DNA of 64,000 nt from JBQTGK01 sp052400665 (GTDB lineage: Bacteria > Bacteroidota > Bacteroidia > Bacteroidales > Marinifilaceae), in the NCBI GenBank assembly GCA_052400665.1, contig JBQTGK010000004.1; one strand, written 5' to 3'. Positions within the stretch are counted from its first letter, which is position 1; each line of letters starts with the position of its first letter. Below, one piece after another: positions 43,158 through 52,365 of the stretch. The position numbers and the translations under genes were made by a program. The notes beneath the pieces are model-generated. The model had not been told where the DNA came from. It made no database searches and saw only the letters and a program-made list of their open reading frames with translations.

Positions 43158-43976
43158 TTACAGGAATAAAAGTAAGCTTAATGCCATAACTGCCATTCCT
43201 CCAATTAATCCATAAATGGCAACATGGTGTTCTCCATATTCTTCGGCAGTAGGTAATAGTTCATCTAAAGAAATAAAAACCATAATTCCGGCAACTCCTC
43301 CAAATAAAACACCAAATACAGTATTGTTTAATCCAAGGAAGGAATAGATTAAAGCAAAACCAATTAAAGCGCCAATGGGCTCTGCTAAACCAGATAGAAA
43401 AGAATATAAAAATGCTTTTTTTCTGCTTCCGGTGGCATAATAAATTGGAACTGAAACGGCAATTCCTTCGGGTACATTATGAATTGCAATTGCAACTGCA
43501 ATAGGAATCGCTATTGTTGGATCGGCTAAGGCAGCAGCAAATGTTGCTAAACCTTCCGGAAAATTGTGAATTGCAATTGCCAGAGCTGAGAACATTCCCA
43601 TTCTCATTAGTTTTTTGTCTATTGGTTTTTTATCATCAAGATCTTCAATTTTTTTTACCTCATGAGGATTTTCATAAGATGGGATCATTTTATCGATTAT
43701 GGCAATGAATAATATTCCACCAAAAAATGATAAAACGGTATACCATGATCCAGCAACTGTTCCATGATCCTCTATTAGAGCAGAATTTGCTTTCTGAAAA
43801 ATCTCTACAAGTGATACATAAATCATTACGCCAGCCGAAAATCCCAGAGATAATGCTAAAAATTTAGTATTGGTACGTTTGGCAAAAAAAGCAATAGCAC
43901 TACCTATTCCAGTGGCAAGTCCTGCAAATAGAGTCATTCCAAATGCTATAGCCACAGTAGAAAATTCAAATTCCAT
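43158..43976 (-). CDS. zupT: ZIP family zinc transporter ZupT
   Basis: A 272-residue membrane protein with eight predicted helices and the two metal-binding motifs HNFPEGLATF (TM4) and HNVPEGIAVS (TM5) followed by LAEPIGALIG. ZupT takes up zinc and other divalent metals. A His/Asp/Lys-rich loop between TM3 and TM4 (EDLDDKKPIDKK) is in the usual variable position. Confidence 0.94.
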   Translation of the reverse strand: MEFEFSTVAIAFGMTLFAGLATGIGSAIAFFAKRTNTKFLALSLGFSAGVMIYVSLVEIFQKANSALIEDHGTVAGSWYTVLSFFGGILFIAIIDKMIPSYENPHEVKKIEDLDDKKPIDKKLMRMGMFSALAIAIHNFPEGLATFAAALADPTIAIPIAVAIAIHNVPEGIAVSVPIYYATGSRKKAFLYSFLSGLAEPIGALIGFALIYSFLGLNNTVFGVLFGGVAGIMVFISLDELLPTAEEYGEHHVAIYGLIGGMAVMALSLLLFL

Positions 43977-44018
43977 AATTGGTTTGTTTTTTTTATTCTT
44001 GATTTTAAGTTAACGTAA

Positions 44019-44026
44019 CAAAGATA
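44019..44026 (-). promoter_or_regulatory. Promoter -7 element for zupT
   Basis: The complement reads TATCTTTG, an exact TAnnTTTG match, 43 bp upstream of the zupT start. No clear -33 TTTG was found. The rest of the 44027-44270 stretch is AT-rich with nothing recognisable. Confidence 0.45.
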
Positions 44027-44274
44027 TTTAATTATTTGGAATTATTCTAAATAACAGTGTGGAAATTAACTTTTAATATATAGTACAATGAGTTTATAAT
44101 TTTAAAGATACTTACTTTTAGTGCTTTATTGATTTTAAATAAGGATATTAGGTGAATTTTTCCATGTATATTGTTGATTGTAAATTTTATAGATTAAAGT
44201 TTAATTTATAAAATTTATTTTATGAGATATTAAGGCGTGATGATTATGTTGATAAAGTCATTTGCAGTGCATAA

Positions 44275-44312
44275 AAAGAGGCTGTTTGAATTTCTCAAAC
44301 AGCCTCTTAAAT
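44275..44312 (-). terminator. Terminator of the YfcC-type transporter gene
   Basis: AAGAGGCTGTTTGA and TCAAACAGCCTCTT pair perfectly around ATTTC; the A-run on the left serves leftward transcripts. Confidence 0.9.
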
Positions 44313-44325
44313 TATTTTAGTTGAT

Positions 44326-45921
44326 TTAAAATCCGTTTAATTCCATACTTACAGTTGGAATTAGCAGTAGTAAGCCTAATAATAATAATATGACCATAAA
44401 ACCACCAATCCATTTTACCCATTTTTCGTAAGGTATTTTTGCAACACCAAGTACTCCAATTAATACGCCTGATGTTGGTGTAATCATGTTGGTAAAACCG
44501 TCGCCAAACTGAAAGGCCATTACAGTAGCTTGTCTTGATACGCCTATTAAATCGGAAAATTGCGACATCATTGGCATTGTAAGAGCAGCTTTTGCCGATC
44601 CAGAAGGTATAATGATATTAATTATATTTTGAATAAGATACATGATAGAAACCGACGCCATTTTACCAAAATCGTTCATCGATTGTGAGATATAATAAAG
44701 AATCGAATCAATTACATTTCCTTCTTCTAGAACAATTAAAATTCCTCCTGCCAGCCCAACAATCATTGCTGCCGAAAGAATGTCTCTTGCACCATCGAGA
44801 AATAGGTTTGTGATTTCGTTGGCTGTATTACTAAATGCAATTCCCGAGAAAACTCCCATTGCAAAAAACAAAGTTGCAATTTCCATGATATACCAGCCAT
44901 ATCCCATTACACCTACAATTAGGTAAATAATTGTGAACAGCAATAAGTTAAGAATAAAAAAGTGAACAGATTTGCGCAAAGAGAAAAAACCCATTAGCGC
45001 AAACAATGCTGTTACAAAAGGTAAAACATAAGTTGTAGTTTCTGAATTGCCAATTTTTAAGGTGCTTTGTGGATAGTAAAATGAAAATACGATCATACTC
45101 ACCAACAGAATAAAATAAGTTACCCAAGCCGATTTTGGGGTGTAAAATTCTATGGCTTCCATATCTGTATCGTGATGTTTTCTCCAGTAATCATCATCGG
45201 AGTAAACTAAAGAAGATTCTGGTGTTTTACGAATTTTGGCAGCATATCTTAAGATAAATGCAAAGCCAATAAAATTAATTACTATCCAGCAAAATAAGCG
45301 ATATTCTATGCCCGAAAAAAGAGGAAGATTCGATAATCCCTGAGCAATACCAATGGTAAAAGGATTTAGAAGAGCTCCTGCAAATCCTAAGCCAGCAGCA
45401 ACAAAACAAATGGCGACTCCTACAATAGAATCGTAACCCATTTTTATTGCCATAGGTACAAATATAATGGTAAAAGCAATGGTTTCTTCGCTCATTCCAA
45501 AAGTGGCTCCAAAGGCGCTAAACACCAGCATAATTAAAGTGAGGATAATGTTGTTAACACCAATTTTGCGAATGGTTTTATTCTTCTCTAGCTTTTGCGT
45601 GAATTTTAGGAAGGAATAAATACCAACATCAATCGATTTGCTGGCATTCATAATCCAAAAAGCACCACCAATAACTAAAATAAACATGATAATGTCGGCC
45701 TTATCAACAAATCCTTTGAAAAAAGAAGAGAAAACCTCCCAGCTTTGTCCCTGACTTTCGATTTGATGATAGGAATCCTGAACAATAACTTCTCTATCGG
45801 TTCCATTAACATTTACAATGGTTCTGTCGAATTTTCCTCCCGGAATAATCCAGGTTAAGATTGCAGATAATACGACTATTGCAAAAACAATAACGTAAGT
45901 GTGTGGTATTTTCTTAAACAT
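44326..45921 (-). CDS. YfcC/DcuC-family membrane carrier
   Basis: A 531-residue carrier with about twelve hydrophobic helices, starting IPHTYVIVFAIVVLSAILTWIIPGG as in YfcC proteins. Conserved blocks include FGATFGMSEETIAFTIIFVPMAIKMGYD and the late IPSGSAKAALTMPMMSQFSDL and FGDGFTNMITPTSGVLIGVL. The family transports C4-dicarboxylates or amino acids such as arginine and ornithine. It is divergent from hutI, so histidine or another amino acid is a reasonable but unproven substrate. Confidence 0.85.
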   Translation of the reverse strand: MFKKIPHTYVIVFAIVVLSAILTWIIPGGKFDRTIVNVNGTDREVIVQDSYHQIESQGQSWEVFSSFFKGFVDKADIIMFILVIGGAFWIMNASKSIDVGIYSFLKFTQKLEKNKTIRKIGVNNIILTLIMLVFSAFGATFGMSEETIAFTIIFVPMAIKMGYDSIVGVAICFVAAGLGFAGALLNPFTIGIAQGLSNLPLFSGIEYRLFCWIVINFIGFAFILRYAAKIRKTPESSLVYSDDDYWRKHHDTDMEAIEFYTPKSAWVTYFILLVSMIVFSFYYPQSTLKIGNSETTTYVLPFVTALFALMGFFSLRKSVHFFILNLLLFTIIYLIVGVMGYGWYIMEIATLFFAMGVFSGIAFSNTANEITNLFLDGARDILSAAMIVGLAGGILIVLEEGNVIDSILYYISQSMNDFGKMASVSIMYLIQNIINIIIPSGSAKAALTMPMMSQFSDLIGVSRQATVMAFQFGDGFTNMITPTSGVLIGVLGVAKIPYEKWVKWIGGFMVILLLLGLLLLIPTVSMELNGF

Positions 45922-46062
45922 GACAAATCGTTTACAGATTATTAATAGTGCCTAATTCGGTTTGAAAATGCGCATGCATACTTTACGAATTAAGGCGTAA
46001 AATTAGAAAAATATGTATAGAAAATGCATTCGAAAATAAATTTAAACTGCAGTTCGAAAAGG

Positions 46063-46094
46063 TTTGCAATTTGACCAATTTTCCTTAATATTTG
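46063..46094 (+). promoter_or_regulatory. Promoter candidate for hutI-ftcD
   Basis: TTTG (46063-46066) and AATATTTG (46087-46094, one mismatch from TAnnTTTG) are 20 bp apart. It implies a 5' leader of about 140 nt before hutI. Nothing else stands out in the 45922-46242 spacer. Confidence 0.4.
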
Positions 46095-46242
46095 CATTAT
46101 AAAGTAAATGTGTGAATTTGTAAGTGTAAGAATGAGTGTTGAGCCTAAAAATCAATAGTTTAATATTGTTTATTTTAGCTCTTATTATTTAGCATTACAC
46201 TTTGTTGTTCAATTAACATTGATAATTTTAAATTGTTGTAAT

Positions 46243-47496
46243 ATGAAGATGCTAATAAGCAATATAAAAACATTGGTTCAGGTAGAAGAAAATCCACGAA
46301 AGTGGGTAGTAGGAACCGATATGGCAAATTTAAATTGCATTGATAATGCATATTTGCTGATTGAAGACGAAAAAATAGCTGATTTTGGTAAAATGACAGA
46401 TTTACCAAATTACGATGAAATGGAAGGATTCGATCAGGTTGAAGAAATTGATGCTACAGGTCGAATGGTATTTCCTTCGTTTTGTGATTCGCACACCCAT
46501 TTGGTATATGCCGGAAGTAGAGAAATAGAATATACCGATAAAATTAAAGGTCTTTCTTACGAAGAAATAGCCAAGCGTGGAGGTGGAATTTTAAATTCGG
46601 CAAAGCGTATGCATGAGGCTACGGAAGAGGAATTGTACGAATCGGCAATGGAGCGTATTCATGAAATCATTAGTTTAGGAACCGGTGCAGTGGAAATTAA
46701 AAGTGGATATGGCTTAACCCTTGAGGATGAGTTGAAAATGCTTCGTGTAATTAAGCGAATTAAGGAAACAACTCCACTAACAATTAAGGCTAGCTTTTTG
46801 GGAGCCCATGCAGTTCCAGCAGAATATAAAGGGCGCCAATCGGAATATGTTGATTTAATAATTAATGAAATGATTCCGGTGATTGCCGCAGAAGAATTGG
46901 CAGACTTTATTGATGTGTTTTGCGATAAAGGTTTTTTTACCGTAGAAGAAACAGATCGTATTTTGAATGCCGGAATGAAATACGGATTGCGACCTAAAAT
47001 CCATGCCAATGAGCTGGATTATTCCGGAGGAATTCAGGTAGGAGTGAAATATAATGCATTATCGGTAGATCACCTTGAATTTGTCGGTGAAGACGAAATT
47101 AAAAGTTTACAGGGATCTGAAACTATGCCAACTGTATTGCCAGGAGCAGCTTTCTTCTTGAATATGGTTTGTTCGCCTGTTCGCGATATGATGAATGCAG
47201 GATTACCTGTTGCCTTGGCTTCTGATTTTAATCCAGGATCTTCGCCTTCGGGAAATATGAAATTCGTGATGTCTTTGGCTTGTATTAACTATAAAATGCT
47301 ACCACAAGAGGCGATTAATGCTACAACTATTAATTCGGCTTATGCTATGGGTATTCAGGAAGAATTGGGAAGTATTGCCAAAGGAAAAATCGCTAATGTA
47401 TTCATCACCAAAGAAATTCCATCTGTCGAGTTCATGCCTTATGCATATGGCAGCAACCTGATTGATGCTGTAATTTTGAGAGGACAAAGACTGTAA
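46243..47496 (+). CDS. hutI: Imidazolonepropionase
   Basis: A 417-residue amidohydrolase of histidine degradation that opens imidazolonepropionate to formiminoglutamate. Metal and substrate motifs include CDSHTHLVYAG (HxH), EIKSGYGL, SFLGAHAVP, IHANEL, SVDHLEF and ASDFNPGSSP. The ATG at 46243 is preferred over an upstream TTG because the protein then starts at MKMLISNIKTLVQ, as in homologues. The next enzyme of the pathway, ftcD, follows; hutH and hutU are not in the window. Confidence 0.95.
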   Translation: MKMLISNIKTLVQVEENPRKWVVGTDMANLNCIDNAYLLIEDEKIADFGKMTDLPNYDEMEGFDQVEEIDATGRMVFPSFCDSHTHLVYAGSREIEYTDKIKGLSYEEIAKRGGGILNSAKRMHEATEEELYESAMERIHEIISLGTGAVEIKSGYGLTLEDELKMLRVIKRIKETTPLTIKASFLGAHAVPAEYKGRQSEYVDLIINEMIPVIAAEELADFIDVFCDKGFFTVEETDRILNAGMKYGLRPKIHANELDYSGGIQVGVKYNALSVDHLEFVGEDEIKSLQGSETMPTVLPGAAFFLNMVCSPVRDMMNAGLPVALASDFNPGSSPSGNMKFVMSLACINYKMLPQEAINATTINSAYAMGIQEELGSIAKGKIANVFITKEIPSVEFMPYAYGSNLIDAVILRGQRL

Positions 47497-47501
47497 GTTG
47501 A

Positions 47502-47556
47502 AACGCTAAGACGGAAAGACACAAAGAAAAATTTAGCGTCTTTGTATCTTTACGTT
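47502..47556. repeat. Interspersed palindromic repeat between hutI and ftcD
   Basis: AAAGACACAAAG and CTTTGTATCTTT pair with one mismatch inside AACG/CGTT ends. The CGCTAAGACG-AAAGACACAAAG wording is a widespread interspersed hairpin in many bacterial genomes. Confidence 0.65.
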
Positions 47557-47590
47557 GAGAAAGAAACAAATAACAAACATTAATTCATAA

Positions 47591-47649
47591 GATTTGAGAG
47601 ATTAGACTTGAGATAAGTCTCATATCTAACATCTCACATCTCATATCTA
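47591..47649. repeat. Degenerate intergenic palindrome, copy 3
   Basis: Interlocking GAGAT/ATCTC words (TAGACTTGAGA with TCTCATATCTA, GATTTGAGA with TCTCACATC) form an imperfect hairpin that ends 7 bp before the ftcD start. It resembles the elements upstream of hydC and of the gene at 23321. Confidence 0.6.
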
Positions 47650-47656
47650 AATTAAA

Positions 47657-49357
47657 ATGAAACAACTAATCGAATGTGTTCCTAATTTTTCTGAAGGGAA
47701 CGACATGAATATCATTAATCAGATTACAAACGAGATTGAATCTGTTGAGGGCGTAAGTTTAATAGACGTTGATCCTGGAAAAGCAACAAATAGAACGGTT
47801 GTAACCATGGTAGGTACTCCCGATGAGGTTTGTGAAGCGGCTTTTCGCGCTGTAAAAAAAGCAGCTGAACTAATCGACATGAGTAAGCATTCTGGTGCTC
47901 ACCCTCGTTTTGGTGCTACCGATGTTTGTCCATTGGTGCCAGTTGCAAATATTACGATGGAAGAGACTGTAGAGTATGCGCACAAGCTGGCTCAGCGTAT
48001 TGGCGAAGAGGCAGGTGTACCAGTTTACTGTTACGAATCGGCTGCCCGAATTCCTGAACGTAAAAATTTAGCTGTTTGTCGTGCCGGAGAGTACGAAGCA
48101 GTTAAAGATCGTATTGGAACTGAACAATGGAAACCCGATTTTGGACCTGCCGAGTTTACCGAAGCTGTTGCCAAAAGTGGAGTAACCGCTGTGGGTGCAC
48201 GTAACTTCCTTATTGCATATAATTTCAATTTAAATACAACTTCTACTCGTCGTGCTAATGCTATTGCATTCGATGTTCGTGAGCGTGGACGTACCAAGCG
48301 TGAGGGAAATGCTATCACAGGAAAGATTGTAAAAGATGAAAATGGTAAGCCAGTAATGATTCCCGGAACTTTGAAGGCGACTAAGGCAATTGGTTGGTTT
48401 ATCGAAGAGTTTGGTGTTGCGCAGATTTCTATGAATATGACTGATATTACCATTACTCCTATTCATAAGGCATTCGATGAGGTTTGTGCTAAAGCTCAGG
48501 CTCGTGGAATTCGTGTTACAGGATCGGAATTGGTAGGTGTAGTGCCATTGCAAGCTATGCTTGATGCTGGTAAGCATTACCTACGCATGCAAGGTCGTTC
48601 AACTGGTATTGCCGATCGTGAAATCATAAAAATCGCAGTTAAATCTTTAGGCTTGGACGAGCTTTATCCATTCGATGCTGATAAGAAAATTATCGAGTAT
48701 ATTTTAGAGAACGAAGCGAAAAAAGGAGCGAAGAAATTGGTAGATATGAGCTTAACTTCTTTTGTAGAAGAAACAGCTTCAGAATCAATGGCTCCGGGTG
48801 GAGGATCTATCTCTGCTTATATGGGTGCAATGGGTGCTGCTCTTGGATCAATGGTTGCCAACCTTTCGGCTCACAAGCCAGGATGGGACGACCGTTGGGA
48901 AGAGTTCTCCGATTGGGCTGAGAAAGGTAAAGAGTATCATACCAAGTTAAACTGGTTGGTTGATGAGGATACAAATGCCTTTAATAAAATTATGGATGCT
49001 GTTCGTATGCCTAAGAAAACGGAGGAGGAGAAAGCTGCTCGTGCCGAGGCTATGGAAGAAGCAACTAAGTTTGCAACTATGGTTCCTTTCCAAACCATGG
49101 AGCTTTGTTTAGGTTCTATGGACGTAGCTAAGGCTATGGCTGAGGTTGGAAACCCTAACTCTGTGACCGATGCGGGTGTAGGTGCATTAGCTGCTCGTTC
49201 GGGTGTTATTGGTGCTTTCATGAATGTGAAGATCAATGCTGCCGACCTTACCGATAAGGCCTGGGCTGCCGATATTATCGCTAAAGGACAAGCAATTGTT
49301 GACAAGGCACAAGCATTGGAGAATGAAATCGTTGAAATGGTAAATGCTAAGATTTAG
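47657..49357 (+). CDS. ftcD: Glutamate formimidoyltransferase / formimidoyltetrahydrofolate cyclodeaminase fusion
   Basis: A 566-residue bifunctional enzyme. Residues 1-335 form the formiminotransferase (CVPNFSEGND start, KHSGAHPRFGATDVCPLVP with the catalytic His, GARNFLIAYNFNLNT). Residues about 355-566 form the cyclodeaminase (SFVEETASESMAPGGGSISAYMGA, MAEVGNPNSVTDAGVGALAAR). It moves the formimino group from formiminoglutamate to tetrahydrofolate and releases ammonia. The fused layout is like the animal enzyme and common in Bacteroidetes. Confidence 0.95.
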   Translation: MKQLIECVPNFSEGNDMNIINQITNEIESVEGVSLIDVDPGKATNRTVVTMVGTPDEVCEAAFRAVKKAAELIDMSKHSGAHPRFGATDVCPLVPVANITMEETVEYAHKLAQRIGEEAGVPVYCYESAARIPERKNLAVCRAGEYEAVKDRIGTEQWKPDFGPAEFTEAVAKSGVTAVGARNFLIAYNFNLNTTSTRRANAIAFDVRERGRTKREGNAITGKIVKDENGKPVMIPGTLKATKAIGWFIEEFGVAQISMNMTDITITPIHKAFDEVCAKAQARGIRVTGSELVGVVPLQAMLDAGKHYLRMQGRSTGIADREIIKIAVKSLGLDELYPFDADKKIIEYILENEAKKGAKKLVDMSLTSFVEETASESMAPGGGSISAYMGAMGAALGSMVANLSAHKPGWDDRWEEFSDWAEKGKEYHTKLNWLVDEDTNAFNKIMDAVRMPKKTEEEKAARAEAMEEATKFATMVPFQTMELCLGSMDVAKAMAEVGNPNSVTDAGVGALAARSGVIGAFMNVKINAADLTDKAWAADIIAKGQAIVDKAQALENEIVEMVNAKI

Positions 49358-49386
49358 TTAGCCGAACCACGATAATTATATTTATT

Positions 49387-49422
49387 AAACCTGTCAGGAT
49401 TCAGAATCCTGACAGGTTTTTT
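49387..49422 (+). terminator. Terminator of hutI-ftcD
   Basis: AACCTGTCAGGATT and AATCCTGACAGGTT pair perfectly around CAG, followed by six T. Confidence 0.92.
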
Positions 49423-49430
49423 ATGCTGTT

Positions 49431-49528
49431 ATGTTTCAACTATAAACAAGTTTTAAATATCTGATTATGAATACGTACAAGTACTTTTCATTGAGAGCCT
49501 CACTTTAAATGAGACCCTCAAAATACAA
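49431..49528. repeat. Degenerate direct repeat, unit 1
   Basis: This ~98-bp unit matches 49681-49787: both run ATG-TTC-A-TATAA-CAA, then TAAAT-TC, TATGA-TA, then ATTGA-AGCCTCACT, a TGAGACCCTCAAAATA end. Each end contains a small CTCACT...AGTGAG-like hairpin. Confidence 0.7.
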
Positions 49529-49680
49529 TTGAATTAATCCCATTGGGATTACATGTTTATAGAAGGTATTTCATTGTATATATGCGACTCCTTCGGAGTC
49601 GTATGGCTTTTAGAAAGTTTATTTTTATAAACATTAGAATCCGATGGATTCAAAAAAGTACCAGTAAGGAGGAATCAGTT
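49529..49680. repeat. Spacer with short perfect palindromes
   Basis: Between the two direct-repeat units are ATCCCATTGGGAT, CGACTCCTTCGGAGTCG and GAATCCGATGGATTC, three compact hairpins, and an unused AAGGAGG. This combination is reminiscent of interspersed noncoding repeats of Bacteroidetes genomes. Confidence 0.5.
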
Positions 49681-49787
49681 ATGCTTCGATTATAAGCAAA
49701 CTGTAAATGTCGGGGTATGACTAATTCTTTATTTTCTCGAATCAAATTATTGAAAGCCTCACTTCGAGTGAGACCCTCAAAATATAT
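49681..49787. repeat. Degenerate direct repeat, unit 2
   Basis: Second copy, 250 bp after the first and a few bases longer. Its last 36 bp are the best-conserved part; it stops 2 bp before the end of the leftward YitT gene. Confidence 0.7.
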
Positions 49788-49788
49788 T

Positions 49789-50676
49789 TTACTGTATCGG
49801 CTTAAACCCATTTCCATAAACATCATTTGTATTAAGTGTAGCTATGAATGCCTCGGGATCAATCCCTTTTACAAAGGATTCTAATTGACCAAGCTCTTTT
49901 CGATTAAGTGCTGTAAAAATGATTTTCTTTTGGTTTTTATAAAACAATCCTTCCCCCTTAATGTAAGTTCCTCCACGATCCATTTTCAGGATTTTGTCGC
50001 GAATTTCCTCGTGTTTTTCTGATATGATAAGAGCAGCCTTTTTAGCATCTATGCCCATTAAGACAGCATCAACAGTTTTCGAGATGCATAAAATGGCGAT
50101 AATACAGTAAGGAGCTAAATCGATATTTTTAAAAACAACAATACTGCTTAGAACAATTAATCCATCAATAGTAATAAACATTTGTCCTAACGAAACGCGG
50201 AACCATTTTGAAAAAATACGGGCAATAATGTCGGTTCCTCCTGTAGTTGCACCAGCAGATACAACCAAGCCTATACCTAAACCAATTATGGCTCCTCCAA
50301 ACATTGAGGATACCAGCAAATCTTTTGTTATGATTGGATTTCCACATAGATAGGTTAATCCGTCGATAAAGACAGATCCCAATACCATAGCTAGTATGGT
50401 TTTAATACCAAACTTGCCACCCAAAACTTTAATTCCCCAGGCAAGCAATGGAATGTTGATGCAAAGAGCTATTGATCCAACAGGAAAACCGATCAATTGA
50501 TTGAGAATGATACTAAAGCCAAATACTCCGCCAGGAACTAATTTGTGAGGCATAATAAAAAAATTGTAGCCAATGGCTACTAAAAGGGATCCGAAAATAA
50601 TTAATGAGTAGTGACGAAACCATAGTGATGAGAATAATTTCTCTTGCGGAAAAGACTTCTTTTTATATTGAGGCAT
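49789..50676 (-). CDS. YitT family membrane protein (DUF161 + DUF2179)
   Basis: A 295-residue protein with five or six N-terminal helices (LVAIGYNFFIMPHKLVPGGVFGFSIIL, GLVVSAGATTGGTDIIARIF are family blocks) and a soluble C-terminal DUF2179 domain (about 210-295, RDKILKMDRGGTYIKGEGLF). The transported or sensed ligand is unknown. Its stop abuts the direct-repeat region. Confidence 0.92.
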   Translation of the reverse strand: MPQYKKKSFPQEKLFSSLWFRHYSLIIFGSLLVAIGYNFFIMPHKLVPGGVFGFSIILNQLIGFPVGSIALCINIPLLAWGIKVLGGKFGIKTILAMVLGSVFIDGLTYLCGNPIITKDLLVSSMFGGAIIGLGIGLVVSAGATTGGTDIIARIFSKWFRVSLGQMFITIDGLIVLSSIVVFKNIDLAPYCIIAILCISKTVDAVLMGIDAKKAALIISEKHEEIRDKILKMDRGGTYIKGEGLFYKNQKKIIFTALNRKELGQLESFVKGIDPEAFIATLNTNDVYGNGFKPIQ

Positions 50677-50962
50677 GCTAATACGATTTTGCGACCAAAA
50701 GGTATTTTTTTGGCAGAATTAAAAATGTGTACATTCAATTAGCAACAACTTTAATGATGTTGAAACTTTTAAATGCAATGAATAAATGTAAGATTAGAGC
50801 TATGAAGAAAAACATAGCTATTCGGAGGATATTGTGGAAACATCCTTAATAGAATTCAGGGGTATCTTTTTCTTAATTTTTTTTTGAATTGCATGACTTA
50901 TTGATATGCTTGAATTAGTCTGCGAAAGTAAGGAAAAAATAATGGAGGATAGGTGTTTGGAA
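50677..50962. other. Intergenic stretch between yitT-like gene and sucB terminator
   Basis: About 285 bp. It should hold the yitT promoter; TACCTTTT on the complement near 50705 is one mismatch from the -7 consensus. No other gene or structure was seen. Confidence 0.4.
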
Positions 50963-50992
50963 ATAAAAAAAGGACATGCCATCGCATGTCCT
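50963..50992 (-). terminator. Terminator of the sucAB operon
   Basis: GGACATGC and GCATGTCC pair perfectly around CATC, with an A-run on the left that acts as U-run for leftward transcripts. Confidence 0.85.
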
Positions 50993-51014
50993 TAGTGTAT
51001 TGTAAAATTGAATA

Positions 51015-52253
51015 TTATAAGCCCAACAATAAGCTGTCAGGATCTTTTCCATCAAATAGCATCTTATGAGGATTTTCAATCATTTCTTTAAGCTTAACCA
51101 AGAAACCCACCGAATCTTTGCCATCAATTACTCTGTGATCGTAGGATAGAGCAATGTACATCATTGGGCGAATTTCCACTTTGCCATTTACAGCAACAGG
51201 TCGTTCAACAATATTGTGCATTCCTAAAATTCCCGATTGAGGTGGATTAATAATCGGGGTACTCATAAGTGAGCCAAATACACCTCCGTTGGTAATGGTA
51301 AAAGTTCCACCAGTCATTTCATCTAAACTAATTTTTCCTGCCCTAGCTTTTTTGGCCAGTTCCATTAAGTTTTTTTCAATATCAGCCAACCCTAAGCTCT
51401 CGGTGTTACGAATAACCGGAACCATTAAACCTTTTGGGGTTTGCACAGCAATGGCAATGTCAGCGTAATCTGGTGTTACAATCTCTTCTCCATCTATCAT
51501 TGAATTTACAGAAGGGTGAAGTTTTAAAGCTTCGGATGCAGCTTTGGTAAAGAAAGACATAAAGCCAAGCTTGATATCATGAGTTTCTACAAATTTCTTT
51601 TGGTATTTTTTTCTTAGTGCCATTACAGCACTCATGTCAACTTCGTTAAAAGTTGTGAGCATGGCCGTTTCATTCTTAACCGAAACCAAACGCGCACTTA
51701 GCTTTTTCCTAAGATTAGTCATTTTAGTACGTTTTGCATCTCTCGAAATTTCTTTCGTTTGAGGCGAAACTACAGGTGCATATCCTTTGTTATCAACAAC
51801 TGCTTGTATGTCTTTTTTAGATAAGCGCTGAAGTCCGGCAATTACATCATCTACCGAAAGGTGGTTTTCTTCCATTAGTTTTTTGGCCACAGGAGAAATC
51901 TTAACATCCTTAAAGTTATCTGATTCAACTTTTTTTGTTTCGGTAGCAACAGGTTCACTTGCTTTAGCTGGAGCTTCCTCTTTTTTAGTTTCTGCCTTTG
52001 GAGCAGGAGTTTCACCTGCAAAACTTGTATCAATTTTACAGGCAATTGATCCAACATCTACGGTATCGCCTTCTTGTGCCAGTATTTCAATTTTTCCACC
52101 CTCATCGGCAACAAGAGTTAGCGTTGCTTTGTCTGATTCAATTTCAGCAATGTCTTGATCTTTCTCAACAATATCACCATCGGCAATAAACCAACTGGCT
52201 ATTTCTACTTCGGAAATGGATTCTCCCGGACTGGGTATTTTTATTTCAATCAT
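51015..52253 (-). CDS. sucB: 2-oxoglutarate dehydrogenase E2, dihydrolipoyl succinyltransferase
   Basis: A 412-residue E2 core subunit: lipoyl domain (residues 1-77, lipoyl Lys in EIESDKATL), a linker rich in Ala, Lys, Glu and Pro, an E1/E3-binding domain (about 117-155, ISPVAKKLMEENHLSVDDV) and the catalytic domain ending SYDHRVIDGKDSVGFLV with the active His and Asp. It makes succinyl-CoA from the E1 product. The E3 lipoamide dehydrogenase gene is not in the window. Confidence 0.96.
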   Translation of the reverse strand: MIEIKIPSPGESISEVEIASWFIADGDIVEKDQDIAEIESDKATLTLVADEGGKIEILAQEGDTVDVGSIACKIDTSFAGETPAPKAETKKEEAPAKASEPVATETKKVESDNFKDVKISPVAKKLMEENHLSVDDVIAGLQRLSKKDIQAVVDNKGYAPVVSPQTKEISRDAKRTKMTNLRKKLSARLVSVKNETAMLTTFNEVDMSAVMALRKKYQKKFVETHDIKLGFMSFFTKAASEALKLHPSVNSMIDGEEIVTPDYADIAIAVQTPKGLMVPVIRNTESLGLADIEKNLMELAKKARAGKISLDEMTGGTFTITNGGVFGSLMSTPIINPPQSGILGMHNIVERPVAVNGKVEIRPMMYIALSYDHRVIDGKDSVGFLVKLKEMIENPHKMLFDGKDPDSLLLGL

Positions 52254-52293
52254 TTGAATATGTTATTGTTTTTAGAATCAACTTTAGAGTAGC

Positions 52294-52341
52294 AAGTATC
52301 AAGAAAGAGTTTGATATCTTGCTTGAGCATTCTTGATACTT
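52294..52341. repeat. Hairpin in the sucA-sucB spacer
   Basis: AAGTATCAAGAA (52294-52305) and TTCTTGATACTT (52330-52341) are perfect 12-bp complements, with a smaller GATATCTTGC segment between. There is no T-run, so it is more likely a processing or stability element than a terminator. Confidence 0.65.
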
Positions 52342-52365
52342 TGTACTTTATACTTGTGTTTTGGT

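Noticed and set aside
48031..48453. Long minus-strand frames inside ftcD (also 48937-49305 and 46659-47009 in hutI)
   Set aside because: They are antisense to well-supported genes with strong family motifs and encode no recognisable protein.
49431..49787. Possible CRISPR or integron-like array
   Set aside because: Only two diverged ~100-bp copies, no regular short repeats, no cas or integrase gene nearby.
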